In this document: positions 35,284 to 44,939 of the stretch, piece by piece | Numbering within the stretch: the stretch's first letter is position 1 | Layout of the letters: each line of letters starts with the position of its first letter | Assembly (NCBI GenBank): GCA_937981575.1 | Contig: CALJNR010000028.1 | Location: 1-64,000, forward strand | Direction: 5' to 3' | DNA from: an uncultured Clostridia bacterium | GTDB lineage: Bacteria > Bacillota > Clostridia > Lachnospirales > Cellulosilyticaceae | Length of the DNA: 64,000 nt | Program-made: the position numbers and the translations under genes | Notes under the pieces: model-generated | What the model saw: the letters and a program-made list of their open reading frames with translations, nothing else | Told to the model about the DNA's origin: nothing | The model's database searches: none

Positions 35284-36516
35284 ATGAGAGTAGAAAAAAA
35301 CAATAAATATTTTACAATTTCGGTGTATGTCTTATGTACGAGCATTGCTATTATTTTAGCTGCCGTAACTATTTTCAATTTCCAGACGGTTATCAGCTGG
35401 ATTGTAGGTTTATTTAGAAATATATGCAGGCTTATTAAGCCGCTTATCATTGGTGGTATTATAGCTTATTTGTTCGATCCCATTGTAGAGTTTTATGAAA
35501 AACGCTGTAAGAATGCTCGGTTTAATTTATTTAATGTAGATATTTTTCATTTAGTAAGAAAAAACAAACGTACTAAAAATGACCCCAGGCCTAAAAATCA
35601 TAAAAATTATCTAAGAACAATCCCTACCTTACTGACGGTGTTTACAGTTATTGCTTTTTTGGGACTGTTTATACTTGTTGTAGTCATGAATGTCAGAAAT
35701 GTTATTGGTTCAGCAGGGATAAAAAATATATCCCTAAGTATCAATAGGTATATTGCCTATTTCGAGAATATGCTTGTAGAAATGACTAACTTCACTGATA
35801 GATTTCCTTTTTTTGCTAATAGTCGTGCGCTTATTGAGCTTCTTTACAGCTATATCAATTTGTTCGTTTCGCGCGTATCTGATAAAACGCTAGGCGTATT
35901 TACAACACTTGGGGCTAATGTTGTGAATATAGCTCTTGCTTTCGTTATTGCGTTTTATCTGCTTCAAGATAAAAGAAGAATACTGCTTTTTATCAATAAA
36001 GCATGGGATACAGTTTTGCCTGACAGAATGGCTAAAAATTTAAAATTGATAGGACATGATATCGATCACGTTTTTTCTAACTATATTAGAGGACAATTAA
36101 TAGATGCACTTATAATAGGCGTGTTGGCTTCCCTAGCCTTAACACTGATTCGATTAGATTTTGCAATTATTATCGGTATTATAGCAGGAATATTTAACCT
36201 TATTCCCTATTTTGGCCCTGTCGTAGGCTTTGTGCTTGCAGGACTCATTGGTCTTATAGATGCCAATCCGATGAAAGCTGTGTACGGTGTTTTGGCATTA
36301 GTGCTTATTCAGCAGATTGATGGATGGGTTATTGTTCCTAAAGTTATTGGAAACAGCGTGAAGCTTCATCCAGTTGTTGTTCTTTTATCAATACTCGTTG
36401 GCGGGAAGCTTTTTGGGCTTGTCGGCATGCTTCTTGGCGTTCCGATAGCAGCATTTATACGTGTTCTTATCTTAAGATACATGAAAGATGATTTTGAAAC
36501 AAAAGAAAAAGCATAA
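35284..36516 (+). CDS. AI-2E family (PerM/YtvI-like) membrane transporter
   Basis: The 410-residue protein has about seven to eight membrane segments, including two near the N-terminus, a variable extracytoplasmic loop, and the conserved C-terminal block LDFAIIIGIIAGIFNLIPYFGP and GGKLFGLVGMLLGVPIAA. The family exports diverse solutes (some members are Na+/H+ antiporters); substrate is unknown here. GGAGGTC precedes the start by 6 bases. Confidence 0.9.
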   Translation: MRVEKNNKYFTISVYVLCTSIAIILAAVTIFNFQTVISWIVGLFRNICRLIKPLIIGGIIAYLFDPIVEFYEKRCKNARFNLFNVDIFHLVRKNKRTKNDPRPKNHKNYLRTIPTLLTVFTVIAFLGLFILVVVMNVRNVIGSAGIKNISLSINRYIAYFENMLVEMTNFTDRFPFFANSRALIELLYSYINLFVSRVSDKTLGVFTTLGANVVNIALAFVIAFYLLQDKRRILLFINKAWDTVLPDRMAKNLKLIGHDIDHVFSNYIRGQLIDALIIGVLASLALTLIRLDFAIIIGIIAGIFNLIPYFGPVVGFVLAGLIGLIDANPMKAVYGVLALVLIQQIDGWVIVPKVIGNSVKLHPVVVLLSILVGGKLFGLVGMLLGVPIAAFIRVLILRYMKDDFETKEKA

Positions 36517-36543
36517 AAAAAGAGAGGAATCCTCTCTTTTTTT
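36515..36543. terminator. bidirectional terminator between the AI-2E family gene and tyrS
   Basis: A 13-bp stem (36515-36527 with 36531-36543) with a 3-base loop is A-rich on the left and T-rich on the right, serving the converging genes. It overlaps the ends of both. Confidence 0.9.
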
Positions 36544-37765
36544 ATTGCAAGCTTACTCTATGGAATGATTTCTTTCCTTTTTGTATCATCAAACTGTTAT
36601 CTTTGAAGTCTTTAAGTTCTACACGATAATTTAAGTCAGTAATAGGGTTTCCTTCAAGTTTAATGCCATTTTGTGTAATGAGTCGCCTTGCTTCGGAACG
36701 TGATGGAACAAGTTTGGTTTTTTCTAAGAGTGAAATAATATCCATACCTTCAGCAAAATGACTGCTGTCAAGTGTCGTTGTTGGGATTGATCCCCCTACA
36801 GCTCCACCTACAAATAAAGCTTTTGCTGCAGTATCAGCTTTTATAGCTTCTTCCTCACCATGAACAATTTTAGTTACTTCAAAAGCTAACTTTTCTTTAG
36901 CCTTATTGATTTCAGCACCTTCGAGAGCGCCTAGAGCATTTACTTCTTCCATTGGCAAGAATGTAAGAAGTGCTAAACATTTTTTAACATCTGTATCATC
37001 AACGTTTCTCCAATATTGATAAAACTCATAAGGGCTGGTTTTATCAGGATCGAGCCAAAGCGCACCTTTTTCTGTTTTTCCCATTTTTTTGCCTTCGCTT
37101 GTAGTGAGAAGCGCAAAAGTCATACCAAAGGATGTATCGCCATGAAGTTTTCTAACAAGCTCAACGCCACCTAAAATATTTGACCACTGATCATTTCCAC
37201 CGAGCTGAAGTTTGCAATTGTATTTACGGTAAAGTTCTAAGAAGTCATAGGACTGCATAAGCATATAATTAAACTCTAAAAATGACAGTCCTTTTTCAAG
37301 GCGTTGCTTAAAGCATTCAAATGTTAACATACGGTTTACTGAAAAGTGTACACCAATTTCTCTAAGAAACTCAACATAATTAAGATGTAAAAGCCAGTCG
37401 CCGTTATTAACCATAATGGCAGCATCGTTTTCAAAGGAAATAAATTTGGAAAGTTGTTTTTTGAAGCAGCTCACGTTATGATCAATAATTTCTTTTGTCA
37501 TCATTTTTCTCATATCCGATTTACCGGTTGGATCTCCGACCATAGCTGTTCCACCGCCAATAAGCACAATTGGTCTGTGCCCAGCTTTCTGCATGTGAGA
37601 CATAGCCATTACTGTTACAAAATGTCCGACATGCAGACTGTCTGCAGTAGGATCAAATCCTATATAGAAAGTAACTTTTTCTTTGCTTAAGAGTTCTTTA
37701 ATTTCTTTTTCGTGGGTTGTCTGTTGTGTGAAGCCTCTTTCGAGTAAAATATCATATGCATTCAT
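36542..37765 (-). CDS. tyrS: tyrosyl-tRNA synthetase
   Basis: The 407-residue class I synthetase has the HIGH-like HVGHF after [19 protein letters not shown] in the tyrosine site, the KMSKS-like KMGKTEKG, and a C-terminal S4 RNA-binding domain ([16 protein letters not shown]). It charges tRNA-Tyr. AGGAGGT precedes the start by 9 bases. The 5' region holds a T-box riboswitch with a TAC specifier. Confidence 0.97.
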   Translation of the reverse strand: MNAYDILLERGFTQQTTHEKEIKELLSKEKVTFYIGFDPTADSLHVGHFVTVMAMSHMQKAGHRPIVLIGGGTAMVGDPTGKSDMRKMMTKEIIDHNVSCFKKQLSKFISFENDAAIMVNNGDWLLHLNYVEFLREIGVHFSVNRMLTFECFKQRLEKGLSFLEFNYMLMQSYDFLELYRKYNCKLQLGGNDQWSNILGGVELVRKLHGDTSFGMTFALLTTSEGKKMGKTEKGALWLDPDKTSPYEFYQYWRNVDDTDVKKCLALLTFLPMEEVNALGALEGAEINKAKEKLAFEVTKIVHGEEEAIKADTAAKALFVGGAVGGSIPTTTLDSSHFAEGMDIISLLEKTKLVPSRSEARRLITQNGIKLEGNPITDLNYRVELKDFKDNSLMIQKGKKSFHRVSLQ

Positions 37766-37784
37766 ATTTACTACCTCCTGGTAT

Positions 37785-38024
37785 TTTCAAATAATAAAAG
37801 GGTTATCACATCCGCTAAGGACGAGATAACCCGTGGTACCACCTTAATTTACAGATAATAACTATCTGCCTCTAAGTCATTTTAACGGATGACGGCCGGA
37901 GTAACTCAACTCAAAAGATGTAATTCATATAAAATGCTGTATGTGTTTGCACCATCCACACACTCTCTGTAACAAAACATATTATATTACTAGGTCTTTA
38001 TCAAAGTCTTTAATATATAACATT
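37785..38024 (-). promoter_or_regulatory. T-box riboswitch leader of tyrS (specifier UAC)
   Basis: Read on the minus strand, the leader holds a stem I region with GAGAGUGUGUGG and GGUGCAAACAC, a specifier-loop GAAUUACAUC with UAC (plus-strand 37920-37922), the conserved CCGUUA, and the T-box AAGGTGGTACCACG (37832-37845). A terminator stem follows (GGGTTATC 37825-37832 with GATAACCC 37800-37807) and then TTTTATTATT. Uncharged tRNA-Tyr should stabilise the antiterminator. The TAC specifier agrees with tyrS. Confidence 0.92.
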
Positions 38025-38031
38025 AATGTAT

Positions 38032-38060
38032 ATGATAGCATAAGCATAAAATATTTTCAA
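38032..38060 (-). promoter_or_regulatory. sigma-A promoter of the tyrS T-box transcript
   Basis: On the minus strand TTGAAA (38060-38055) and TATCAT (38037-38032) have exactly 17 bases between. It lies directly upstream of the T-box leader. Confidence 0.65.
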
Positions 38061-38221
38061 GTCACTAAGGCGTGAGAAGTATCATACAATATTTATCTGG
38101 AAATCTTGTGCGATTTCATATAAGATATGGATAGACAGAGATTAAGTGTATACAAATTAGTATAAGATGAAATATTACTGTATATACTCATAGTTATAAA
38201 ATATTTTAGGGGGCTTGTGAC

Positions 38222-40180
38222 ATGTATAGCTTAAAAAAAGGTGAACCTAAATTAGGATGTTCGTTAGATCAATTGGGTGCTAATTTTGCAGTTTTTTCCG
38301 ATACTGCTTATAATATGGTTTTAGAAATTTATCATTCCGCTAAAGAGATTGTCCCACTCATTAAGGTTGTATTAAATAGAGAGTATTACACAACAGGCGA
38401 TATTTTTCATGTTTATGTTGAAGATGTCAGGGATGGCATGAGCTATACCTGGAAGGTAATGAATGCAGACGGAGCCTTATCTCATGAACTTATCGATCCT
38501 TATGCCTGCTGTATTGAGGAAGATATTAATCATCCATTAAAATACAGAAATATCATTGTTCGCACAGAATATGATACTTCTTTGAAGCCGGGCATACCTT
38601 GGGAACAGACAATTGTTTATGAAATACATGTGGGAAGCTTTACTAAGCATCCATCCTCCAAGGTGAGGGAAGAGGAGAGAGGAACTTTTTTGGCACTAAC
38701 TGATAAGTTGCCTTATCTAAAAGAGTTAGGAATCACTACGATTGAATTATTACCTGTTTTTAAATGGAATCCTTATACCATTCAGAATAAAAATCCTTTT
38801 ACAGGTGAAAGTCTCCGAGACGTGTGGGGGTATAACCCAATATCCTTCTTTGCATTAGATGAAAGATTTGGAGTCCAAAAAGATAGTATAAAAGTAATGA
38901 AAGAATTTAAAAAATTTGTTCATGCTGCTCATGAATTAGGGATAGAAGTACTTTTAGACGTTGTTTATAATCATACAGGTGAAGGGGGCTTTGCAGGGAA
39001 GATTTTCAACTTTAAATATCTTTCTAATCATACTTACTATAAGTTTAATGAAAATAGAGAGTATGCAAACCATTCTGGAACAGGGAATACACTAAACACC
39101 AACCACTATGTTGTTAAACAGCTTATTCTCGACAGCTTAAGATATTGGACGATTAACATGGGGGTTGATGGGTTTCGGTTTGATTTAGCTTCTATTTTAG
39201 GGCAGGATCAACATGGAAAATGGTTAATTCATTCTGTATTAAATGATATATCTGAAGATCCAGTACTTTCACATGTTAAGCTGATTGCTGAAAGCTGGGA
39301 TGCAAAAGGAAGCTATGATGTAGGCCGAATGCCCTGTCACTTCAGAGAATGGAGTGATTATTTTAGAGATACTATTAGAAAATTTATTAGAGGAGATCAG
39401 GGGCTTACCAAATCAGTAGCTGATTGCTTGCTGGGCAAAGAAATATATTTTACAGATCCTAGAAAGAACAATACACACACCATTCATTTCGTTACGGCAC
39501 ATGATGGGTTTACTATGTGGGATTTATTATGTTATGAGTATAAGCATAATGAGGCAAATGGAGAAGATAACAGAGACGGGCACAATGCTAATTATAGTAA
39601 TAACTGTGGTATTGAAGGAGAAACTGATGATTTTAAGATTATGAGTATGAGAAAGCGCAGAATGAAAAATTATATGTGTCTGCTCTTACTATCTAAGGGG
39701 GTCCCTATGCTTTTAATGGGAGATGAATTAGGCAGAACGCAAAAGGGGAACAATAACGCTTATTGTCAGGATAATGAGATTGTATGGGTAGATTGGGATA
39801 GAGGAAAAGGCTTTGATGATGTATTCAGGTTTGCTAAAAGCTTAATTCATATTAGAAAGAACATGAAGTACTTATCAGAACGATCTGAGTCACAGTATAG
39901 CATAACTTGGCATGGCGTAATTTATAACAAGCCGGATTGGTCTTATTATTCAAGAACCATTGCTTGTCATATCAAGGGAGAAAAGGAAAGCGTCTATATG
40001 GTTATCAATAGTTATGATGAGGCTCTGGTTTTTGAGCTTCCGCCTACATCTTCAGTATGGATGAGGATTATTGATACAAATCTAGCTTCTCCCAAAGATG
40101 CAGTAATAGTGGGTGAGAGTGTTTATGATAACCGCTACTTGGTTGAAAGCTTTAGTGTCTGTGTTTTTATAGAACAATAA
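38222..40180 (+). CDS. glycogen debranching enzyme / isoamylase-type GH13 (GlgX-like)
   Basis: The 652-residue enzyme has an N-terminal CBM48-like domain (about 10-110) and a GH13 barrel with YEIHVGSF, LLDVVYNHT, nucleophile D321 (GFRFD), acid/base E357 (IAESWD) and D428 (TAHDG). The pattern fits alpha-1,6 glucosidases of the GlgX/isoamylase group; pullulanase is an alternative. No signal peptide is seen, so it acts on intracellular glycogen. No glg cluster is adjacent. The 456-base gap before it is mainly the tyrS leader. A GGGGGC ribosome binding site precedes the ATG. Confidence 0.9.
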   Translation: MYSLKKGEPKLGCSLDQLGANFAVFSDTAYNMVLEIYHSAKEIVPLIKVVLNREYYTTGDIFHVYVEDVRDGMSYTWKVMNADGALSHELIDPYACCIEEDINHPLKYRNIIVRTEYDTSLKPGIPWEQTIVYEIHVGSFTKHPSSKVREEERGTFLALTDKLPYLKELGITTIELLPVFKWNPYTIQNKNPFTGESLRDVWGYNPISFFALDERFGVQKDSIKVMKEFKKFVHAAHELGIEVLLDVVYNHTGEGGFAGKIFNFKYLSNHTYYKFNENREYANHSGTGNTLNTNHYVVKQLILDSLRYWTINMGVDGFRFDLASILGQDQHGKWLIHSVLNDISEDPVLSHVKLIAESWDAKGSYDVGRMPCHFREWSDYFRDTIRKFIRGDQGLTKSVADCLLGKEIYFTDPRKNNTHTIHFVTAHDGFTMWDLLCYEYKHNEANGEDNRDGHNANYSNNCGIEGETDDFKIMSMRKRRMKNYMCLLLLSKGVPMLLMGDELGRTQKGNNNAYCQDNEIVWVDWDRGKGFDDVFRFAKSLIHIRKNMKYLSERSESQYSITWHGVIYNKPDWSYYSRTIACHIKGEKESVYMVINSYDEALVFELPPTSSVWMRIIDTNLASPKDAVIVGESVYDNRYLVESFSVCVFIEQ

Positions 40181-40240
40181 AAAATACTTATTAGCATGAG
40201 AAAATTATTTTTTGGCATAACTCATGTTAATAAGTATTTT
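40181..40240 (+). terminator. long intrinsic terminator after the GlgX-like gene
   Basis: A 20-bp stem (40181-40200 with 40221-40240, one G-T pair) with a 20-base loop is followed by ATTTTAT. It can also serve the converging minus-strand gene. Confidence 0.85.
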
Positions 40241-40253
40241 ATTTTATATAGGG

Positions 40254-40667
40254 TTATGCAATGAGGTAAGGGGTGAGGGTTTCAGGAAGATCTTTATTGG
40301 AGCATGAGGTGCCTACGATAAATTCTACCGCATATTCATCAGATAGTTTTTTTAATTTATCAAAGAATACAATAAGTTCATCTAGACTTGCATGGGTAAT
40401 TTTAAGGAGTTCGTCAATGAATACGACTTCGATATCATGGTTACTTGATAAAATGCCACAGAGAAAACCAAAGAAGTCATTTTGAGAATAGAGCGGAAAT
40501 GTAGAAGCTTCGATTAAACGAATACGATGGGATAAAGCATAACGGTGAGTAGTAGAACTATCAATATAAACAACATGACCTTTATGATTCGATACTTTGT
40601 GATTAGCAGCATCAATCATTTTCTTAGTTTTTCCTTCTCCTGTTTGACCTGTAATAATCTTTATCAT
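40254..40667 (-). CDS. small P-loop ATP-binding protein of unknown function
   Basis: The 137-residue protein is a minimal P-loop module: Walker A GQTGEGKT (residues 7-14) and a Walker B-like VVFIDEL near residue 83. It has no obvious extra domain. The order of motifs resembles ATP-binding cores of AAA/RecA-type proteins, and the Walker A is glycine-rich as in thymidine-kinase-like or twitching-type ATPases, but I do not recognise the family. A GAGGTGAT site precedes the start. It appears monocistronic, convergent to the GlgX-like gene. Confidence 0.75.
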   Translation of the reverse strand: MIKIITGQTGEGKTKKMIDAANHKVSNHKGHVVYIDSSTTHRYALSHRIRLIEASTFPLYSQNDFFGFLCGILSSNHDIEVVFIDELLKITHASLDELIVFFDKLKKLSDEYAVEFIVGTSCSNKDLPETLTPYLIA

Positions 40668-40810
40668 AACACATCACCTCTTAGATAATTGTTTTATTAA
40701 TATATTTATTCAATTTCATTCTCGAAATACCTCTTTTTTTATGAAAAAAATAAATTTTTTTTCTCTATACACAGAACATCTTGGTAAAATCATACAAATG
40801 TTTAAATTAT

Positions 40811-40841
40811 AAAAGAACCACTTTTAAAGATAAAAGTGGTT
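40811..40841 (-). terminator. intrinsic terminator after the DUF378 gene
   Basis: AACCACTTTTA (40816-40826) pairs with TAAAAGTGGTT (40831-40841). On the minus strand the stem is followed by CTTTT. Confidence 0.85.
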
Positions 40842-40852
40842 TGCAATAATTA

Positions 40853-41074
40853 TTAACTATTAGTATAAGGGTGATCGTATACTCTTCCGTATAATGTAAG
40901 AGCATAAATGCCAGCAATACCTACGATAGCATAAATAACTCTACTTATCCAAGAAGTCATTCCGCCAAATAAAAATGCAACTAAATCAAATTGAAAGAAA
41001 CCAATAAGTCCCCAGTTAAGAGCCCCTATTATAATTAGTGTAATTGCAACATAATCAAAACTTCTAGATCTCAT
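40853..41074 (-). CDS. DUF378 family small membrane protein (YuzA-like)
   Basis: The 73-residue protein has two hydrophobic helices and the DUF378 pattern: ALNWGLIGFFQFDLVA after the first helix and SRVIYAIVGIAGIYAL in the second. The function of the family is unknown. AAAGGCGG precedes the start on the minus strand. It is a single-gene unit with its own terminator. Confidence 0.9.
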   Translation of the reverse strand: MRSRSFDYVAITLIIIGALNWGLIGFFQFDLVAFLFGGMTSWISRVIYAIVGIAGIYALTLYGRVYDHPYTNS

Positions 41075-41269
41075 ATTTATTGAACCGCCTTTCTAAATAT
41101 TTAATAGCAAAGCATGATGATACCCTTATTATTGCTCGATCCTTTTATTTTATACATGGCTTTTTATATTGCACGATGGGTATTTTTGGCTAATAATTTA
41201 AAAATCGGACATAATTAGTAAAACAACCAAATATAAATAAGATAAGCAAAATAATGAAAGGATTTTATC

Positions 41270-42190
41270 ATGCAATTTAATACACATACAGTTATCACTC
41301 AGCTTGAAAACAACACCTATCCCTTTAAAGTAATGGAAAAACAAATGCTGGAGCTTGTTAAAAAGTATCCTTTCCTCACATTAGAGCGGATTGGCTGGAG
41401 TTTACTTGGACGACCACTTTACACTTTAAAACTTGGTAAAGGCCCCAGAAAAATTCATGTTAATGGAAGTCATCATGCTAATGAGTGGATTACATCTATA
41501 ATTATTATGAAAAGTATAGAAATTATTTGTGAACTCGTGGAGCATAAGATGCGGCAAAGTGGTGATTGCATAGAAAAATTGCTATCGGCTGCAACATTCG
41601 ATTTCGTTCCGATGGTTAATCCAGATGGGGTTGAACTATGTACAAACAACAGTCTAAAAGACTATGATATGACCAGACTTATCAAACTTAATGAAGGACA
41701 GTCTGATTTTTCAAAATGGAAAGCAAATATACGTGGTGTAGATCTGAATCGTAATTATGATGCTGGCTTTGAAGATTATAAGAAGATTACAGAAAAAAAA
41801 GAGCCAAGTTATGCCTATTATCAAGGGATGTATCCAGAATCAGAGCCTGAGACAAAAGCTATTGCGCAGTTAACAAGAAAACAGAATTATGATATGGTAT
41901 TTGCATATCATACACAAGGCGAAGTAATCTATTGGACTTATCAGGATATTTATATTGCAGAAGCTGAAAAATATGCTAAAATGTTTTCAAAGACGAGTGG
42001 ATATGACTTAGATGTTCCAGGACCAGAAGCTGCTTCGGGAGGCTATAAAGATTGGTTTATCCTTCATTTTAAGAAGCCGGGATTTACTATTGAGTGTGGT
42101 TATGGGGAGAACCCAATTGATATAAGGCAGGTTGACACTATAGTCGTTAAGACACTGCCTATCTTACTTATGTCATCTGATATGTTATGA
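41270..42190 (+). CDS. M14 family zinc carboxypeptidase (gamma-D-glutamyl-diamino acid endopeptidase type)
   Basis: The 306-residue enzyme has the M14 zinc site H69-x2-E72 (HHANEW) and H214 (AYHTQG), the substrate-binding VDLNRNYD, and catalytic E275 (TIECGYG). This subfamily cleaves peptidoglycan stem peptides at D-glutamyl-diamino acid bonds. It has neither a signal peptide nor LysM repeats, so it may act on imported muropeptides or in the spore. An AAAGGA site precedes the ATG. The next gene begins 16 bases after the stop. Confidence 0.9.
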   Translation: MQFNTHTVITQLENNTYPFKVMEKQMLELVKKYPFLTLERIGWSLLGRPLYTLKLGKGPRKIHVNGSHHANEWITSIIIMKSIEIICELVEHKMRQSGDCIEKLLSAATFDFVPMVNPDGVELCTNNSLKDYDMTRLIKLNEGQSDFSKWKANIRGVDLNRNYDAGFEDYKKITEKKEPSYAYYQGMYPESEPETKAIAQLTRKQNYDMVFAYHTQGEVIYWTYQDIYIAEAEKYAKMFSKTSGYDLDVPGPEAASGGYKDWFILHFKKPGFTIECGYGENPIDIRQVDTIVVKTLPILLMSSDML

Positions 42191-42205
42191 AAAGAGGAAA
42201 ATACA

Positions 42206-43150
42206 GTGGAAGTATATAATAAATATGCAGCATATCTTAAAGAAAGATATGGAGATAAAGTTTATAAAATACCGGTCAATCTTCCGGTAACATGTCCAAA
42301 TAGAGATGGGACATGTGGCAAGGGAGGATGCTCTTTTTGCGGAGAAGAAGGCACGGGATATGAAATGAGGGATGCTTATGAAGATATTATTAGTCAAATA
42401 GAGACAAATAAGTCCTACATTGGGAAGAAGTATAAAGCTAAGTATTTTATTGCTTATTTACAAAATTACAGTAATACGTATATGCCGATAGATGACTTTT
42501 ATGCTATGCTGGAGAAGGTAGGAAACACTGATGTTGTTGGTATTGCTGTATCGACGAGACCTGACTGTATACATAGCAGATACCTTGATATTCTCCAAAA
42601 ATGGGCCGAAAAGTATAAAAAAGATGTATGCATTGAACTCGGACTTCAGACCGTCAATTATCATTCGTTAAAAAAGGTAAACCGTGGACATACTTTAGCT
42701 GAATATTTGGATGCAGTACTTCAAGTCAAAAAATATTCATTTGAAATATGTACGCATCTTATTTTGAATCTGCCTTGGGATACGATGGAAGATGTCATAG
42801 AAAATGCAAAATGTATGACTGTACTTGAAAGCACTTATGTAAAGCTTCATGCACTCTATATTGTCAAGGAGACTGAACTTGCAAAAGCTTATTTAAACGG
42901 GCAAATTCAACTTGTTTCACTAGATGAGTATAAACAGCGCGTTATAACATTTTTAAGATATCTTTCGAAAGATATCGTTGTGCAGCGGCTTATTGGAAGA
43001 GCCCCTGAAGCGCATACGTTATTTTCAAATTGGGATACAAGCTGGTGGAAAATACATGATGATATTGTAGAAGAAATGACCGAAAAGAATTATACACAAG
43101 GAGACTTATGTGATTATACTGCCGGCAAGGCCGTACGAAAATATATCTAA
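42206..43150 (+). CDS. TIGR01212 family radical SAM protein (YhcC-like)
   Basis: The 314-residue protein matches the TIGR01212 radical SAM family: CPNRDGTCGKGGCSFCGEEG supplies the cysteines for the [4Fe-4S] cluster, then IAYLQNYSNTYMP, STRPDC and ELGLQTVN. The reaction is unknown in this family. GTG 42206 follows AGAGGAA. It is 15 bases after the M14 gene, so the two are probably co-transcribed. Confidence 0.92.
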   Translation: MEVYNKYAAYLKERYGDKVYKIPVNLPVTCPNRDGTCGKGGCSFCGEEGTGYEMRDAYEDIISQIETNKSYIGKKYKAKYFIAYLQNYSNTYMPIDDFYAMLEKVGNTDVVGIAVSTRPDCIHSRYLDILQKWAEKYKKDVCIELGLQTVNYHSLKKVNRGHTLAEYLDAVLQVKKYSFEICTHLILNLPWDTMEDVIENAKCMTVLESTYVKLHALYIVKETELAKAYLNGQIQLVSLDEYKQRVITFLRYLSKDIVVQRLIGRAPEAHTLFSNWDTSWWKIHDDIVEEMTEKNYTQGDLCDYTAGKAVRKYI

Positions 43151-43157
43151 CTACTTA

Positions 43158-43186
43158 CAAAAGAAGCATAATATATGCTTCTTTTT
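43158..43186 (+). terminator. intrinsic terminator after the radical SAM gene
   Basis: AAAGAAGCATA (43160-43170) pairs with the following TATGCTTCTTT arm around 43174, ending in five Ts. Confidence 0.8.
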
Positions 43187-43206
43187 GCATAAAAAAGGAG
43201 AAGAGT

Positions 43207-44193
43207 ATGCAGATCGAACGCTTAATCAGAGAACAAATTTATTTGGTTAAAAGAAGAAGCAAGGGAAGATTAGTAAGAAGGCATGCTGCCTCCTATGGCG
43301 GCCAGCGAAAGCTTTGGGGCTTACTATTTATTTTAGTAGGTATGATCCTGGTTTTTACAAAGTGCAGCCGTGGATCTTCGGCTAAAGAAAAATCAGAGAA
43401 TCAATCATCCCAAAATAGTATTGTCAAGGAACGAGTACAGGATCAAAATATAAATAATGAGCATGTGGGAAGTTTTCTTGAGTACATACAAGATTTTGAT
43501 ATTAATGAAAACACATTAGTACAGCTTCAAAGGCAGTCTATTAAATATAGAAGGCCGTTTTCCGATACTCTGGCAATATGGGAGGCAGAAAATTATAAAG
43601 GTTCAAAAGTGAGAAAGATTAACAAATTAATTAAGCAAAAGGAAGATATTAATGTCATGACAAATGCATCGAGTTATGAAGATGCGGCTCAAATCTACAG
43701 GCAGTTTATCTATGATATAGTGAGTTTTCCGCTGGCTGGCAACATACGCTATACCTTTGAAAATGGGTGGAAAGAAGGAAGAACATATAAAGGGACACGA
43801 AAGCATTATGGTATTGATATTATGGATCCAGATAATATCCCGGGGAAAATTAAAATATACAGTGTAACAGATGGAGTGATAGAAAACATTGGATGGAATG
43901 AAGTAGGAGGATACCGTGTTGGAATAAGAAGTAACGGAGGGGCCTACTTTTACTATGCTCACCTTTATGAGAATCCATCCCACATTAAAAAAGGAGACAG
44001 AGTATGTGCTGGGGATTATATTGGAGATATGGGGAATACTGGTTATGGAGAAGAAGGAACAAAAGGACTGTTTCCTGTTCATCTGCATATCGGTATTGCT
44101 GTAAAGATAAAAGGAAATGAAGAATTTTGGGTTAATCCGTATTATATTCTTAAATACCTTGAACTAAAAGATTTCACTTACTATGGGATATAA
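43207..44193 (+). CDS. M23 family metallopeptidase, membrane-anchored
   Basis: The 328-residue protein begins with a basic cytoplasmic stretch, a single membrane helix (about residues 37-54), a linker, and a C-terminal LytM-type domain. The zinc ligands are H200 and D204 (HYGID) and H294 in HLH (292-294), with H252 (YAHLY) as catalytic histidine, so the enzyme looks active. It should cut peptidoglycan crosslinks outside the membrane. Several spore-formers have such anchored M23 proteins, but no engulfment role can be shown from sequence alone. Confidence 0.92.
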   Translation: MQIERLIREQIYLVKRRSKGRLVRRHAASYGGQRKLWGLLFILVGMILVFTKCSRGSSAKEKSENQSSQNSIVKERVQDQNINNEHVGSFLEYIQDFDINENTLVQLQRQSIKYRRPFSDTLAIWEAENYKGSKVRKINKLIKQKEDINVMTNASSYEDAAQIYRQFIYDIVSFPLAGNIRYTFENGWKEGRTYKGTRKHYGIDIMDPDNIPGKIKIYSVTDGVIENIGWNEVGGYRVGIRSNGGAYFYYAHLYENPSHIKKGDRVCAGDYIGDMGNTGYGEEGTKGLFPVHLHIGIAVKIKGNEEFWVNPYYILKYLELKDFTYYGI

Positions 44194-44199
44194 GTTTAA

Positions 44200-44228
44200 T
44201 TGTTCACCTAAATATGCTATGCTATAAT
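44200..44228 (+). promoter_or_regulatory. sigma-A promoter with extended -10 for the phosphoesterase gene
   Basis: TTGTTC (44200-44205) and TATAAT (44223-44228) are 17 bases apart, and TGC precedes the -10. It lies 22 bases before the chosen ATG. Confidence 0.75.
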
Positions 44229-44249
44229 AAAAAACTAAGGAGATACCTT

Positions 44250-44939
44250 ATGAGAATTTTTGCCATCGGAGATCTGCATCTATCAGGCTCGGGCAATAAA
44301 CCAATGAATGTATTTGGCGCAGCGTGGGATGCCCATGAGAAGCGCTTGATAGAACACTGGATGCAAAGTGTTCAAGAAGAAGATTTGGTCCTCATACCAG
44401 GGGATATTTCATGGGGTATGAGAATCGATGAAGCTGAACTGGATTTAAAGAGACTTGAGAGGCTGCCAGGACAGAAAATATGTATTAAAGGTAATCATGA
44501 TTATTGGTGGGACAGACCTGGCAAGCTGAATGCCCGTTATCAAAGGATGTATTTTCTGCAGAACACATGTTATTTTGCAAGCGAGTATGCCATCTGCGGA
44601 TCAAGAGGCTGGACATGCCCGTCAAGTCCAGGATTTAGTGAAGAAGACACTAGAATATTAAATAGAGAGCTGATACGGCTGAGACTTTCACTAGCGGAAG
44701 CTGTAAAAAGGTCTGATAAGCCGATCATTGTTATGATGCATTATCCTCCGGCAGATATAAATAATAAGGAATCGCCGTTCACTAATCTTTTTGAGGATTA
44801 CCCTATTAGGCATGTTGTCTATGGTCATCTGCATGATGAGGGATCTTGGCAGGAAGCTTTGCAAGGAGATTACAAGGGCATTCAATATCACTTGGTTTCG
44901 GCCGATTATTTGAAATTTATTCCGCTTAGAATTAGGTAA
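44250..44939 (+). CDS. calcineurin-like metallophosphoesterase
   Basis: The 229-residue protein has the full metallophosphoesterase motif set: GDLHL, PGDISWG, KGNHDYWW, MMHYPP and YGHLH. The substrate is unknown; the soluble form resembles YpbG-type proteins. ATG 44250 follows AAGGAG by 6-7 bases. An in-frame ATG at 44214 overlaps the promoter at 44200-44228 and is unlikely. Confidence 0.92.
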   Translation: MRIFAIGDLHLSGSGNKPMNVFGAAWDAHEKRLIEHWMQSVQEEDLVLIPGDISWGMRIDEAELDLKRLERLPGQKICIKGNHDYWWDRPGKLNARYQRMYFLQNTCYFASEYAICGSRGWTCPSSPGFSEEDTRILNRELIRLRLSLAEAVKRSDKPIIVMMHYPPADINNKESPFTNLFEDYPIRHVVYGHLHDEGSWQEALQGDYKGIQYHLVSADYLKFIPLRIR

